From Shinella pollutisoli (GTDB lineage: Bacteria > Pseudomonadota > Alphaproteobacteria > Rhizobiales > Rhizobiaceae), in NCBI RefSeq assembly GCF_024609765.1, contig NZ_JANFDG010000011.1, forward strand, positions 79,282 through 143,281: a stretch of DNA of 64,000 nucleotides, given 5' to 3'. This document shows positions 36,606 to 45,037 of this stretch, piece by piece; the first letter of the stretch is position 1; each line of letters begins with the position of its first letter. A program made the position numbers and the translations under genes. Below the pieces are notes generated by a model. It did no database searches and was not told the origin of the DNA. It worked only from the letters and a program-made list of their open reading frames with translations.

Positions 36606-37943
36606 TCAGATCATTTCGAAATAGCGATGCAGTTCCCAGTCCGAGACGGTGGCGCGCTGGGCGGCGACCTCGGCCTCGCGGCTCCTGGCGAAATGCTCGA
36701 CGAAGGCGTCGCCGAACCATTCGCGCGCCATGTCCGACCTGCGCAGCCGCGCCGCGGCCTCGGCGAGCGAATCGGGAAAGCGCAGGGCCTCGGGCAGGTC
36801 GGCGTCGTAACCGTTGCCCTTGAAGGGCGGGCCGGGATCGATCTTCTCGCAGATGCCGGCAAGCCCCGAGGCAAGCGCTGCGGCCAGGACGAGATAGGGA
36901 TTGGCGTCGGCCGCCGGCGGGCGGACCTCGACGCGCAGCGACTTCTCGCTGTCGCCGATCACGCGCAGCGAGCAGGTGCGGTTGTCGAGGCCCCAGGTCG
37001 CCCCGGTCGGCGCCCAGAAGCCGGGCGCAAGCCGCGTGAAGGCGTTGATCGTCGGCGCGTAGAGGGCGAGGAGCTCGGCCATGTACTTCCGCTGCCCGCC
37101 GATATAGTGGCGCGCCGTCTCCGACAGGCCGTGCTCGGCGGCGGGGTCGTGGAAGGCGGAGCGGCCGTCCTTCCACAGCGACAGGTGGGTGTGGCCGCCG
37201 CAGCCGGGCAGGCCGTTGATGGGCTTGGCCATGTAGCAGAGCGTCAGCCCGTTGCGCTGGCCCCAGGCCTTGGAGAAGGTCTTGTAGATCACCGCGCGGT
37301 CGGCCGCCTCCATCGCGTCGGCGGGCGTGAAGGCGAATTCCATCGCCCCCTCCCCCGCTTCCGGATGGATCGCCTCCAGCGGCGTGCCGAGATCGCGGGC
37401 GAGCGCCATCATGCCGGAGAAGAACTCGTCCTCGACGGCGGTGCGCAGGATCGAATAGCCGCCGGTGGTGGGCGAGAAGGGCGTGAGGTTGCGGTAGCCC
37501 TTGGCAAGCGCGGTGGTCGGCGTCTCGCGGAAGACGTAGAACTCGTATTCGAAGCCGGCCTTGGCGGCAAAACCCATCTCCGCCGCCTTCTCGACGACGC
37601 GCCCGGCGAGCCGGCGCGGGCAGACCGCGGCCCCCGGCCCGTCGGCATATTCCATCAGGTGGAAGCGCCGGCCCTCGCCGGGCATCATGCGGCCCTCGCC
37701 GGGAACGATGCGGATCGGGTCATCGTGATAGCCGGTCGCCCAGCCGGTGTGGCCGTTGTCGTAGAGCGCGTCGCGGGAATCCCAGCCGAGCACGACCGAG
37801 CAGAAGGCGCCGCCCTTCTTCTGCCAGGCGGCGAACTTCTCGGCGGTGGCGTATTTTCCCCGGACGACGCCGTCGAGGTCGACATAGCCGATCAGGACGA
37901 AATCCTCGGCCGTTGCCCGGGATGTGTCAGCAAGCGATTGCAT
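36606..37943 (-). CDS. glutamine-synthetase-family ligase (gamma-glutamyl-amine synthetase-like)
   Basis: A 445-residue GS-fold enzyme, with a GAGGA site four bases before the ATG. Beta-grasp region DLDGVVRGKYATAEKF; metal-binding catalytic parts GFEYEFYVF, HPEAGEGAMEFAFTP, GCGGHTHLSLW and NRTCSLRV. GS-like ligases outside the glnA locus (PuuA, IpuC, GlnA4-type) join glutamate to amines such as putrescine, isopropylamine or ethanolamine. Its place beside a diol dehydratase suggests gamma-glutamylation of an amino alcohol. Not housekeeping glnA: shorter and with different motifs. Confidence 0.87.
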   Translation of the reverse strand: MQSLADTSRATAEDFVLIGYVDLDGVVRGKYATAEKFAAWQKKGGAFCSVVLGWDSRDALYDNGHTGWATGYHDDPIRIVPGEGRMMPGEGRRFHLMEYADGPGAAVCPRRLAGRVVEKAAEMGFAAKAGFEYEFYVFRETPTTALAKGYRNLTPFSPTTGGYSILRTAVEDEFFSGMMALARDLGTPLEAIHPEAGEGAMEFAFTPADAMEAADRAVIYKTFSKAWGQRNGLTLCYMAKPINGLPGCGGHTHLSLWKDGRSAFHDPAAEHGLSETARHYIGGQRKYMAELLALYAPTINAFTRLAPGFWAPTGATWGLDNRTCSLRVIGDSEKSLRVEVRPPAADANPYLVLAAALASGLAGICEKIDPGPPFKGNGYDADLPEALRFPDSLAEAAARLRRSDMAREWFGDAFVEHFARSREAEVAAQRATVSDWELHRYFEMI

Positions 37944-37970
37944 CTTTGTCCTCTGTCCAAAACGTCCGGG

Positions 37971-38678
37971 TCAAGCGCCGAGGTAGGCGCGGGCCACTTC
38001 GGGATCGCTGAGCAGGCGGTCGGACGGGCCTTCGAGGGCGATCGAACCCGTCTCCAGCACGTAGCCGTGGTCGGCCAGGTGCAGGGCGAGGTTGGCGTTC
38101 TGCTCGACCAGCACGATCGAGAGCCCGGCCTTGCGCAGCTCCACGATCAGCGCGGCGATCTCGTCGATCATCTTCGGCGAGAGGCCGAGCGAGGGCTCGT
38201 CCATCAGCAGCACCTTGGGCCGCGCCATCAGCGCCCGGCCGATCGCCACCATCTGCTGCTGGCCGCCGGAGAGCTTGCCGGAAGGCTGGTGCTGCTTCTC
38301 GCGCAGGATGGGGAAGCGGTCGAAGACCTCCTCGATGCCGTCGGCGACGCGCCGGGAATCGCGGTCGAGATAGGCGCCGAGCCTGAGGTTCTCGCGCACC
38401 GTCATCAGCTTGAACAGCCGCCGGCCCTCCGGCACGTTGACGATGCCCATCTCGACGACGCGGTTCGGCGGCTGGCCGTCGATGCGCCGGCCCTCGTAGA
38501 GCACCTCGCCGCCGCTCGGCCTGACGAGGCCGGAGATCGCCTTGAGGATCGAGCTCTTGCCGGCGCCGTTGGCACCGATCAGCGTGATGATCTGGCCCTG
38601 CCTGAGCGACAGCGAGACGCCCTTGACGGCCTCGACCTTGCCGTAGTGGACACGCAGGTTCTTCACTTCAAGCAACAT
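37971..38678 (-). CDS. livF: branched-chain-amino-acid-type ABC transporter ATPase (LivF)
   Basis: A 235-residue ATPase. Start MLLEVKNLRVHYGKVEAVKG overlaps the end of livG by 11 bases. Walker A GANGAGKSS, signature LSGGQQQMVAIGRA, Walker B VLLMDEPSLGLSP and switch segment LVEQNAN, all typical of LivF. One of five transporter genes serving the dehydratase operon; the true substrate may be an amide, diol or amino alcohol instead of leucine. Confidence 0.9.
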   Translation of the reverse strand: MLLEVKNLRVHYGKVEAVKGVSLSLRQGQIITLIGANGAGKSSILKAISGLVRPSGGEVLYEGRRIDGQPPNRVVEMGIVNVPEGRRLFKLMTVRENLRLGAYLDRDSRRVADGIEEVFDRFPILREKQHQPSGKLSGGQQQMVAIGRALMARPKVLLMDEPSLGLSPKMIDEIAALIVELRKAGLSIVLVEQNANLALHLADHGYVLETGSIALEGPSDRLLSDPEVARAYLGA

Positions 38679-39438
38679 GGGCCTGGCTCCCCAGATAGGC
38701 TTCGCGGACTTCGGGATTGGCACGCACCTCCTCGGGTGTGCCGTCCGCGATGTTGTTGCCGAAGTTCAAGACGGTGATGCGGTCGCAAAGGCCCATCACC
38801 ACCTTCATGTCGTGCTCGATCAGCATGATGGTGATGCCGGTGTCGCGGATGCGGCGCACGAGCGCGATCATCTCGCGCGATTCGTCGTTGTTCATGCCCG
38901 CGCAGGGCTCGTCGAGCAGCAGCATGCGCGGCTCGGCGGCGAGCGCGATGGCGATGCCCAGCATCTTCTGGTGGCCGTGCGCCAGCGTCGCGGCCTGCTG
39001 GTGGGCGATGTGGCCGAGGCCGATGAAATCGAGGATCTCGCGGGCGCGCCGCTCGGAGCCGGCCTCCGCCTCGCGGGTCTTGCGGGTGCGCAAAAGCGAA
39101 CCCCAGTAGCTGTGCTGCGCATGCAGGTAGTTGCCGGCCATGACGTTCTTCAGCACCGAGAACTTCTTGAACAGCGTCACGTGCTGGAAGGTGCGCACCA
39201 GGCCCTGGGCGGCGATCTCGTGCGGCTTCAGCCCGCTGATCGTGTGGCCGCGGTAGCGGATCTCGCCGGCGGTGATCGGATAGCGCCCCGAGCAGGCGTT
39301 GAAGAAGGTGGTCTTGCCGGCGCCGTTCGGCCCGATCAGGCCGCGGATCTCGCCCTCCTCGACGACGAGGTCGAGGCCGGCGATGGCGGTGACGCCGCCG
39401 AACTTCATCTGGAGATTTCTGGCTTCGAGTTCGTACAT
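38668..39438 (-). CDS. livG: branched-chain-amino-acid-type ABC transporter ATPase (LivG)
   Basis: A 256-residue ATPase with Walker A GPNGAGKTT, Q-loop RTFQHVTLF, Walker B MLLLDEPCAGM and the LivG-type C-terminal extension (NIADGTPEEVRANPEVREAYLG). The signature region reads LAHGHQKMLGIAIAL, where LSGGQ-type motif is replaced by AHGHQK, which is usual in LivG (LPYGQQR-like). Next gene after livM with a nine-base gap. Confidence 0.9.
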   Translation of the reverse strand: MYELEARNLQMKFGGVTAIAGLDLVVEEGEIRGLIGPNGAGKTTFFNACSGRYPITAGEIRYRGHTISGLKPHEIAAQGLVRTFQHVTLFKKFSVLKNVMAGNYLHAQHSYWGSLLRTRKTREAEAGSERRAREILDFIGLGHIAHQQAATLAHGHQKMLGIAIALAAEPRMLLLDEPCAGMNNDESREMIALVRRIRDTGITIMLIEHDMKVVMGLCDRITVLNFGNNIADGTPEEVRANPEVREAYLGSQAHVA

Positions 39439-39447
39439 GCCGTTGCC

Positions 39448-40446
39448 TCACCTGCCCGAGGTGCGTTGGAAGAGTTTGCGCAGCCGGCCCGGAACCGTCT
39501 CCAGTCCGCCCGGCAGCAGGAGCACCGAGGCGATCAGCACCACGCCGAAGAAGATGGTGCGGAAATAGCCGGTGGCGCGCAGGAGCTCGTCGACGATGGT
39601 GAGCGAGATCGCGCCCGCGACCGGGCCGCCCACCGTCGTCAGCCCGCCGACGATCAGATGGACCAGCGCGAATTCCGATTTCCAGATGTCGAAGGTCTTG
39701 GGGCTGATATAGGTCTGGTAATGGGCGTAGAGCGCGCCGGTGATGCCGACCAGCGTGCAGGCGATGGTGAAGCAGATCACCTTGTGGCGGAACACGTTGA
39801 TGCCGGTATGCTGGGCGAGCAGCTCGTTCTCGTGGATCGACCAGTAGATCATGCCCGTGCGCGAGGAGTTCACGCGGTGGATCACCCATACGGTCGCCGT
39901 CACGGCGAACAGCGCCAGATAGTAGTAGGCGACGCGGTTGGCGAAATCGATCTGCAGGAAGCCGAGGTCGAGGACCGGCGGCTTGATGTCGAAGACGCCG
40001 TCCCAGCCGCCGAAGAAATCCTTGAAATAGGCGAAGTTGCGCTTGATCACCTCGCCGACGGCCCAGCTCGCCATGAAGAAGTAGACCGCGCGCGTGCGCA
40101 TCAGCGGGATGGAGATCGCAAGCGCGATCGCCCCGGAGATGAACGCGCCGATCCACAGCCCGTACCACATCGACAGGCCGAGCTTGGTCAGCACCAGCGC
40201 CGAGGCATAGGCGCCGATGCCCATGAAGCCGGCATGGGCGAAGGAGATCACGCCGAGCGTCCAGATCAGCCAGAGGCTGGCGGCCAGCGACACGTTGAAG
40301 GTGATGATGATGCCGACGTGGATGAGGTAGAGGTCGAAGTTCACGAGGAAGGGTACGACCAGCGCCACGGCCAGCAGCGCCAGCCAGGCAATCCTGTGAG
40401 GTCGGTCAAGGTCTTCCATTTTTCTATCCCGCAAGTCTGTTGTCAT
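39448..40446 (-). CDS. livM: branched-chain-amino-acid-type ABC transporter permease (LivM)
   Basis: A 332-residue (or 323, if it begins at the ATG ending 40419) permease with about nine hydrophobic helices. Family marks: LGVISFAHAGFMGIGAYASALV and GGLTTVGGPVAGAISLTIVDELLR. It pairs with LivH to form the membrane channel. Ends near an Arg-rich tail. Confidence 0.9.
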   Translation of the reverse strand: MTTDLRDRKMEDLDRPHRIAWLALLAVALVVPFLVNFDLYLIHVGIIITFNVSLAASLWLIWTLGVISFAHAGFMGIGAYASALVLTKLGLSMWYGLWIGAFISGAIALAISIPLMRTRAVYFFMASWAVGEVIKRNFAYFKDFFGGWDGVFDIKPPVLDLGFLQIDFANRVAYYYLALFAVTATVWVIHRVNSSRTGMIYWSIHENELLAQHTGINVFRHKVICFTIACTLVGITGALYAHYQTYISPKTFDIWKSEFALVHLIVGGLTTVGGPVAGAISLTIVDELLRATGYFRTIFFGVVLIASVLLLPGGLETVPGRLRKLFQRTSGR

Positions 40447-40489
40447 GCCGCCCTGCCGTCATGCCGCCGGGCGGCGCGGAGAGGGGCGC

Positions 40490-41353
40490 TCAGTCCCAGT
40501 TCTGGCCGAACAGGCCGGACGGCCGGAACACCAGGATCAGGAAGATCACCACGAAGGAGAGGATGAGGGCGATGTCGCCGCTGATGGTGGTCGTCACCAC
40601 GCTGTCGATCATGCCGAGGATCATGCCGCCGACCAGCGCGCCGACGACCGAGCCGAGCCCGCCCATGATGACGATCATGAAGGCCTTGATGGTCGCCAGG
40701 AAGCCCATCGTCGGGACGATCGACAGCAGCGTGCCCATCATGCAGCCGGCGATCGCCGCCATGGCGGAGCCGAGGCCGAAGGCGATCCAGTGGATGCGCC
40801 CGGTCCGGATGCCCTGCAGCGCCGCCGTGTCCGGGTCCTCGGCGACCGCCCGGATCGCAAGCCCCGTCACCGAGCGGCGCAGGAACAGCCAGAGCGCCAC
40901 GATCAGCGCGATCGATACGGCCGAGATCACCATGCGCTCGTAGGAGAGATAGGCGCCGCCGAGCAGCACGCCGCCCGAGACCGCGCTCGGGATGCCCTTG
41001 GTGGTGGTGCCGAAGATGAGCTGGCCGGAGCCGGAGATGATCAGCACCAGGCCGAGCGAGACGGCGAGCGAATAGAGGATGTTCTTGCCGTGCAGCGGCT
41101 TGAACAGCACCATCTGCAGCACCGCGCCGAGGCCGAAGATCACGACGGCGCTGACGGCGACGCCCGCCCAGTAGGGCAGCCCCATCTCGGCATGCCAGTA
41201 GTAGAGCACGAAGGCGCCCAGCATGAACATCTCGCCGTGCGCGTACTGGATGATGCGCATCACCCCGAAGATCAGGGTGAGGCCGATGGCGATCAGGGCG
41301 TACATCAGGCCGAGGCTGACCCCGGTCAGGCCCATCTGTAGGAAGTCACTCAT
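40490..41353 (-). CDS. livH: branched-chain-amino-acid-type ABC transporter permease (LivH)
   Basis: A 287-residue permease: LTGVSLGLMYALIAIGLTLIFGVMRIIQYAHGEMFMLGAFV near the start and MGGLGSVVGALVGGMILGMIDSVV near the end are the LivH patterns. About eight hydrophobic helices. Lies 101 bases after livK and about 40 bases before livM. Confidence 0.92.
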   Translation of the reverse strand: MSDFLQMGLTGVSLGLMYALIAIGLTLIFGVMRIIQYAHGEMFMLGAFVLYYWHAEMGLPYWAGVAVSAVVIFGLGAVLQMVLFKPLHGKNILYSLAVSLGLVLIISGSGQLIFGTTTKGIPSAVSGGVLLGGAYLSYERMVISAVSIALIVALWLFLRRSVTGLAIRAVAEDPDTAALQGIRTGRIHWIAFGLGSAMAAIAGCMMGTLLSIVPTMGFLATIKAFMIVIMGGLGSVVGALVGGMILGMIDSVVTTTISGDIALILSFVVIFLILVFRPSGLFGQNWD

Positions 41354-41454
41354 GCGCGAAAGGCTCCAGGATCGCAGGGACGTCCGGGCCGCCGCCGCCC
41401 CGCCCGGAGAGCCCGGGCGGGGCGGCGCGACCGTTCAGGTCCGGTTGCGCGAGA

Positions 41455-42681
41455 TCAGTAGTCCGCCGGCAGCGCCGGGAAACGCACGTCCTCGACCTTG
41501 GCCACGCCCTTGTCGATGGTGGTGGTGAAGCAGTCGTAGACGCCCTGGCGGTCGACGCCGAAAGAGTTCTTGCCCGCCCACTTGACCTTGCCGACATAGG
41601 TGTCCTCAAGCTCGACGGCGGCCAGCGCCTCGGCCACCTTCCTGGTGTCCTCCGCCGTGCCGGCCGCTTCCCAGGCCGCCTTCAGCGAGTAGATCCACCA
41701 GGAATAGTTGCCGGCGAGCGCATTGAAGGAGCCGAACCGCTCCATGAAGCGCTTCTCGATGGCCTTCTGGGTGTCCGTCGACGGCTCGACGTTCGTCACC
41801 GGCAGGATGACGCCGTCGGCATGCTCGCCGGCCACCTCGAGGATGGTCTTGGTCTCGGAGGCCGCGGGCGAGGAGATCGGGCCGGTATAGCCGAGCTCGC
41901 GCGCCGCCTTGATGATCGAGGCGGTGATGCCGGGCGGGGACGGGCTCGTGACGATGAAGTCCGGCCGGTCGGCGATCGTCTTGGCGACGATCGGATAGAA
42001 GTCCGTGTCCTCCCAGTTGTAGAACTCGGCCGCCTTCTGGGTGATGCCGTAATAGTCCATCAGCCGCTTGTAGGAGAAGTGGCAGTCGGTGCCGTCCTGG
42101 TCGTTCGGGCCGATGAAGGCCGCCGTCTTCAGCGCGTCCTTGCCGTACTTCTCCTGCATGAAGGGGATGTAGGCGAAGCCCTGCTCGTAGTCCGACATCT
42201 CGGCGCGGAAATGCAAGGGGTAGTCCTTGCCGAACAGGTCCAGATAGCCCCAGCAGGCAACGATCGACAGGACGCCGGCCGGCTCCGTCACCTGCAGCAT
42301 GCCGACGTTCGAGGCGGCCGCCTGGCTGAAGACGTACTTGCACTGGTCCTGCTCGACGAGGCGCATCGTCGCCGCGCGCGAGTCGGCCACCTCGCCCTTG
42401 GTGTCGTAGCTGATCACCTCGAGCATGTGCGGCTCGCCGCCGATCATCACGCCGCCCGCCTCGTTGATCACCGCCGCGCCGTCGATGAAGCCCTGCGCCG
42501 TCGAATGGCCCCAGTAGGCGACCGGTCCCGACAGCGGCACCGCGCCGCCGATCTTGATCGTCTTGGCCTGCTGCGAGAAGGCGCTCCGCGGCAGGATCGC
42601 AGGCGCCGCGAGAGCCGCCGCCCCCGTCACCAGCAGCCGGCGACGCGTCACAAACAACGAACCCGTTTCCTTTTTCATCAT
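41455..42681 (-). CDS. livK: branched-chain-amino-acid-type ABC transporter binding protein (LivK-like, Tat-like signal)
   Basis: A 408-residue periplasmic binding protein, first gene of the eleven-gene operon. N-terminus TRRRLLVTGAAALAAPAILPRSAFS suggests Tat export. Mature part KTIKIGGAVPLSGPVAYWGHSTAQGFIDGAAVINEAGGV is the Peripla_BP_6 pattern. GGGAG lies five bases upstream of the ATG; ATG at 42678 is also possible. This family binds amino acids, amides and related small molecules; ligand here unknown. Confidence 0.9.
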   Translation of the reverse strand: MMKKETGSLFVTRRRLLVTGAAALAAPAILPRSAFSQQAKTIKIGGAVPLSGPVAYWGHSTAQGFIDGAAVINEAGGVMIGGEPHMLEVISYDTKGEVADSRAATMRLVEQDQCKYVFSQAAASNVGMLQVTEPAGVLSIVACWGYLDLFGKDYPLHFRAEMSDYEQGFAYIPFMQEKYGKDALKTAAFIGPNDQDGTDCHFSYKRLMDYYGITQKAAEFYNWEDTDFYPIVAKTIADRPDFIVTSPSPPGITASIIKAARELGYTGPISSPAASETKTILEVAGEHADGVILPVTNVEPSTDTQKAIEKRFMERFGSFNALAGNYSWWIYSLKAAWEAAGTAEDTRKVAEALAAVELEDTYVGKVKWAGKNSFGVDRQGVYDCFTTTIDKGVAKVEDVRFPALPADY

Positions 42682-43002
42682 GGTTCTCCCAGTTTTCGAT
42701 TTCCGTGTTCTTGTTGATTGCGCGTACTATTCGCGCCAATTCGGACGGGCGCTATCCAATATCGGCAACACCGAAAATCGTCGGCCGGCCGCCCGCCGCC
42801 GCGTGGCGACCGGCCGGCAGGCACCCGCGGCACGGGCGGAAACTGTTGCAAATCCGCAAGGTCCGCGGCTCTTCGCGGCGGACGGACGCAAAGTTCGGCG
42901 CGGGGGCGATTCCCCTTTTACGCGCACTGCGCTATGGCCAGACAAGGCCGCGGCGCCGAATCGCGTCGACGGGCCCGAGCGCAGTCCAAGGATATGGCAC
43001 CC
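42682..43002. promoter_or_regulatory. 321-base divergent region (livK operon / small lipoprotein)
   Basis: Genes point outward on both sides. The livK-proximal part (42685-42765) is comparatively AT-rich and is the likely promoter region for the dehydratase operon; the rest is GC-rich without coding signs. No operator recognised. Confidence 0.4.
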
Positions 43003-43341
43003 ATGAAATCCCGCATTGCAATTCTGGCAGCCCTCACGCTTGCCGTCGCCGGATGCACCACCGCCCCCTCCGCCGCCACCAATCCGCTCCAGGCGCGCTG
43101 GAACGGCAAGACGGCCGGCAGCTTCTTCGCAGCCTACGGCCCGCCGCTCTCCGACGTCGAGGGCGCCGGCGGCACGACGCTCTACAAGTGGCGCGGCGGC
43201 TTCGTCAGGGGGCGCGCCTGCCAGGTCGAGCTGACCGTCGACGGCAGCTACAAGATCCGGACGATCCGCACCGTCGTCGACCATCCCGGCCAGAAGGGCG
43301 GCCCGTCGCACTGCGAGAAGGTGCTCGACGCCGCCGGCTGA
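43003..43341 (+). CDS. small putative outer-membrane or periplasmic lipoprotein
   Basis: A 112-residue protein with a clear lipoprotein signal, MKSRIAILAALTLAVAGC, where Cys18 would be lipidated (LAVA-GC). The mature part has ARWNGKTAGSFFAAYGPPLSDVEGAGGTTLYKWRGG, a short fold seen in many small lipoproteins with a conserved YGPP turn, and two later cysteines (in GRACQVEL and SHCEKV) that might pair. A further ATG lies at 42994 but is too close to the AAGGA site. Function unknown. Confidence 0.75.
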   Translation: MKSRIAILAALTLAVAGCTTAPSAATNPLQARWNGKTAGSFFAAYGPPLSDVEGAGGTTLYKWRGGFVRGRACQVELTVDGSYKIRTIRTVVDHPGQKGGPSHCEKVLDAAG

Positions 43342-43365
43342 TCCCGAAGCGCACGCACGCTTCAC

Positions 43366-43392
43366 GGCCGCGCGGCGACGCGCGGCCTTTTC
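43366..43392 (+). terminator. rho-independent terminator after the small lipoprotein
   Basis: A perfect nine-base stem (GGCCGCGCG at 43366-43374 and CGCGCGGCC at 43379-43387) with a GCGA tetraloop is followed by TTTTCG. It lies 25 bases after the lipoprotein stop and is a convincing terminator for that gene. Confidence 0.85.
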
Positions 43393-43564
43393 GTTGCGGA
43401 CATCCGGGAAGATGTCTGGGCGCCTGGCTTCCCAACCAGGAATCCCGCTCGTTTGCGAGCCTCGGGGGTAGAGCGCCGACGGTTCTGGTCCGGCGGGAAG
43501 ACCTTCGCATACCCGACGGGTTTCCGGCTACAGGCGTCGAGAACGACGGCACTCCCCCGCAAGC

Positions 43565-44992
43565 TCAGTCGCCGTAGCCGACCACGCTCTTGATCTCGAG
43601 GAAATCGTGGATGCCGAAATCGGCATATTCGCGCCCGTTGCCCGACTGCTTGTAGCCGCCGAAGGACGCCATCGTGTCCCAGGCCGGATAGTTGAGGTAG
43701 ACCGACCCGGCGCGCATGCGCGACGCAACCCGGCGCGCGCGCTCGATGTCCCGCGACTGAACGTAGGCGGCAAGGCCGTAGACGGTGTCGTTGGCGATGC
43801 GGATCGCGTCCTCCTCGTCCTCGTAGGACAGGATGGAAAGCACAGGTCCGAAGATTTCCTCGCGGGCGATCGTCATGTCGGAAGTGACGTTTCCGAACAC
43901 GGTCGGACGGACGTAGTAGCCGCGGTTGAGGCCGTCGGGCCGGCCGGGACCGCCCGTGACGAGCGTCGCGCCTTCGCTGATGCCGGCCTCGATCAGGCGC
44001 TGGATCTTGTCGAACTGGATCTGGCTGACGACGGGGCCGAGATCGGTGTCCTCCGCGTTCGGATCGCCCGTGCGGAACGCCTCGGCTGCGGTTTTCGAGA
44101 TGGCCAGCGCCTCTTCATGGCGCCCCTTCGGAACCAGCATGCGCGTGGGGGCATCGCAGGACTGCCCCGAATTGCCGAAGCAGCCGTGGACGCCCTTCGT
44201 CACCGCAGTCTCGAAATCGGCGTCGGGAAGGATGATGTTCGCCGACTTGCCGCCGAGCTCCTGCGCGACGCGCTTGACCGTGTCGGCCGCAGCCTTGGCG
44301 ACGATGATGCCCGCCCGGGTGGATCCGGTGAAGGACACCATGTCGACGTCGGGATGCGACGCCATGACCTGCCCGACATCGGGGCCGGTGCCGTTGACGA
44401 GATTGAACACGCCCTTCGGCACGCCCGCCGCATGCATGATTTCCGCAAAGACGATGCCCGAGATCGGTGCGATTTCCGAAGGCTTGAGCACGACGGTGCA
44501 GCCGGCGGCGATCGCCGGGGCGACCTTGCAGACGATCTGGTTGAGAGGCCAGTTCCACGGCGTGATCAGGGCGCAGACCCCGACCGGTTCCTTGACGATC
44601 ATCGTCGTGCCGCGCTTTTCGCTGAACGTGTAGTCTTCGAAGGCCTTTATCGTGGATTCGAGATGGCCCCGTCCCGCCCAGGCCTGCGCATCGCGCGCGA
44701 AGGCGAGCGGCGCGCCCATCTCCGCGGAAACGGCCTGCGCAATATCCTCGAAACGCTCCAGGTAAACGCCGTGGATCCGCTTCAGGAGCGCGAGCCGCTC
44801 GGCGGCAGCCGTCCGCGAGAAGGTCTCGAAGGCGGCCTTCGCCGCAGCGACGGCCTTGTCCACGTCGGCCGCGGAGCCGACCGAAATCCGCGTGAACGCC
44901 TCCTCCGTGGCCGGATTGATGACGTCGAGCGTCCGGGGCGTGACGGGCGAAACCCACGCACCGTTGATGTAGAAGTTCTCGTGATTGCTCAT
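43565..44992 (-). CDS. aldehyde dehydrogenase family protein
   Basis: A 475-residue NAD(P)-dependent aldehyde dehydrogenase. ITPWNWPLNQIVCKVAPAIAAGCTVVLKPSEIAP, FTGSTRAG, Glu in VAQELGGKSANI and catalytic Cys in FGNSGQSCDAPTRM are all present, with EEIFGPVLSIL near the end. Last gene of the minus-strand operon that begins at 54273. It should oxidise an aldehyde made by one of the oxidases; exact substrate unknown. Confidence 0.9.
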   Translation of the reverse strand: MSNHENFYINGAWVSPVTPRTLDVINPATEEAFTRISVGSAADVDKAVAAAKAAFETFSRTAAAERLALLKRIHGVYLERFEDIAQAVSAEMGAPLAFARDAQAWAGRGHLESTIKAFEDYTFSEKRGTTMIVKEPVGVCALITPWNWPLNQIVCKVAPAIAAGCTVVLKPSEIAPISGIVFAEIMHAAGVPKGVFNLVNGTGPDVGQVMASHPDVDMVSFTGSTRAGIIVAKAAADTVKRVAQELGGKSANIILPDADFETAVTKGVHGCFGNSGQSCDAPTRMLVPKGRHEEALAISKTAAEAFRTGDPNAEDTDLGPVVSQIQFDKIQRLIEAGISEGATLVTGGPGRPDGLNRGYYVRPTVFGNVTSDMTIAREEIFGPVLSILSYEDEEDAIRIANDTVYGLAAYVQSRDIERARRVASRMRAGSVYLNYPAWDTMASFGGYKQSGNGREYADFGIHDFLEIKSVVGYGD

Positions 44993-45037
44993 CGGAGCTG
45001 TCCTTTCTGGCTATATGTCAGGGTTTCGTTCGCGGCA

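Noticed and set aside
36606..37943. Housekeeping glutamine synthetase glnA
   Set aside because: No glnB neighbour, no adenylylation-site region like that of glnA, and placement in a catabolic operon favour a gamma-glutamyl-amine ligase.
43405..43500. tRNA-Gly(CCC)-like anticodon stem-loop (CCTGG CTTCCCAA CCAGG)
   Set aside because: The loop is eight bases, and no T-arm GGTTCRA, acceptor stem or CCA end can be placed around it.
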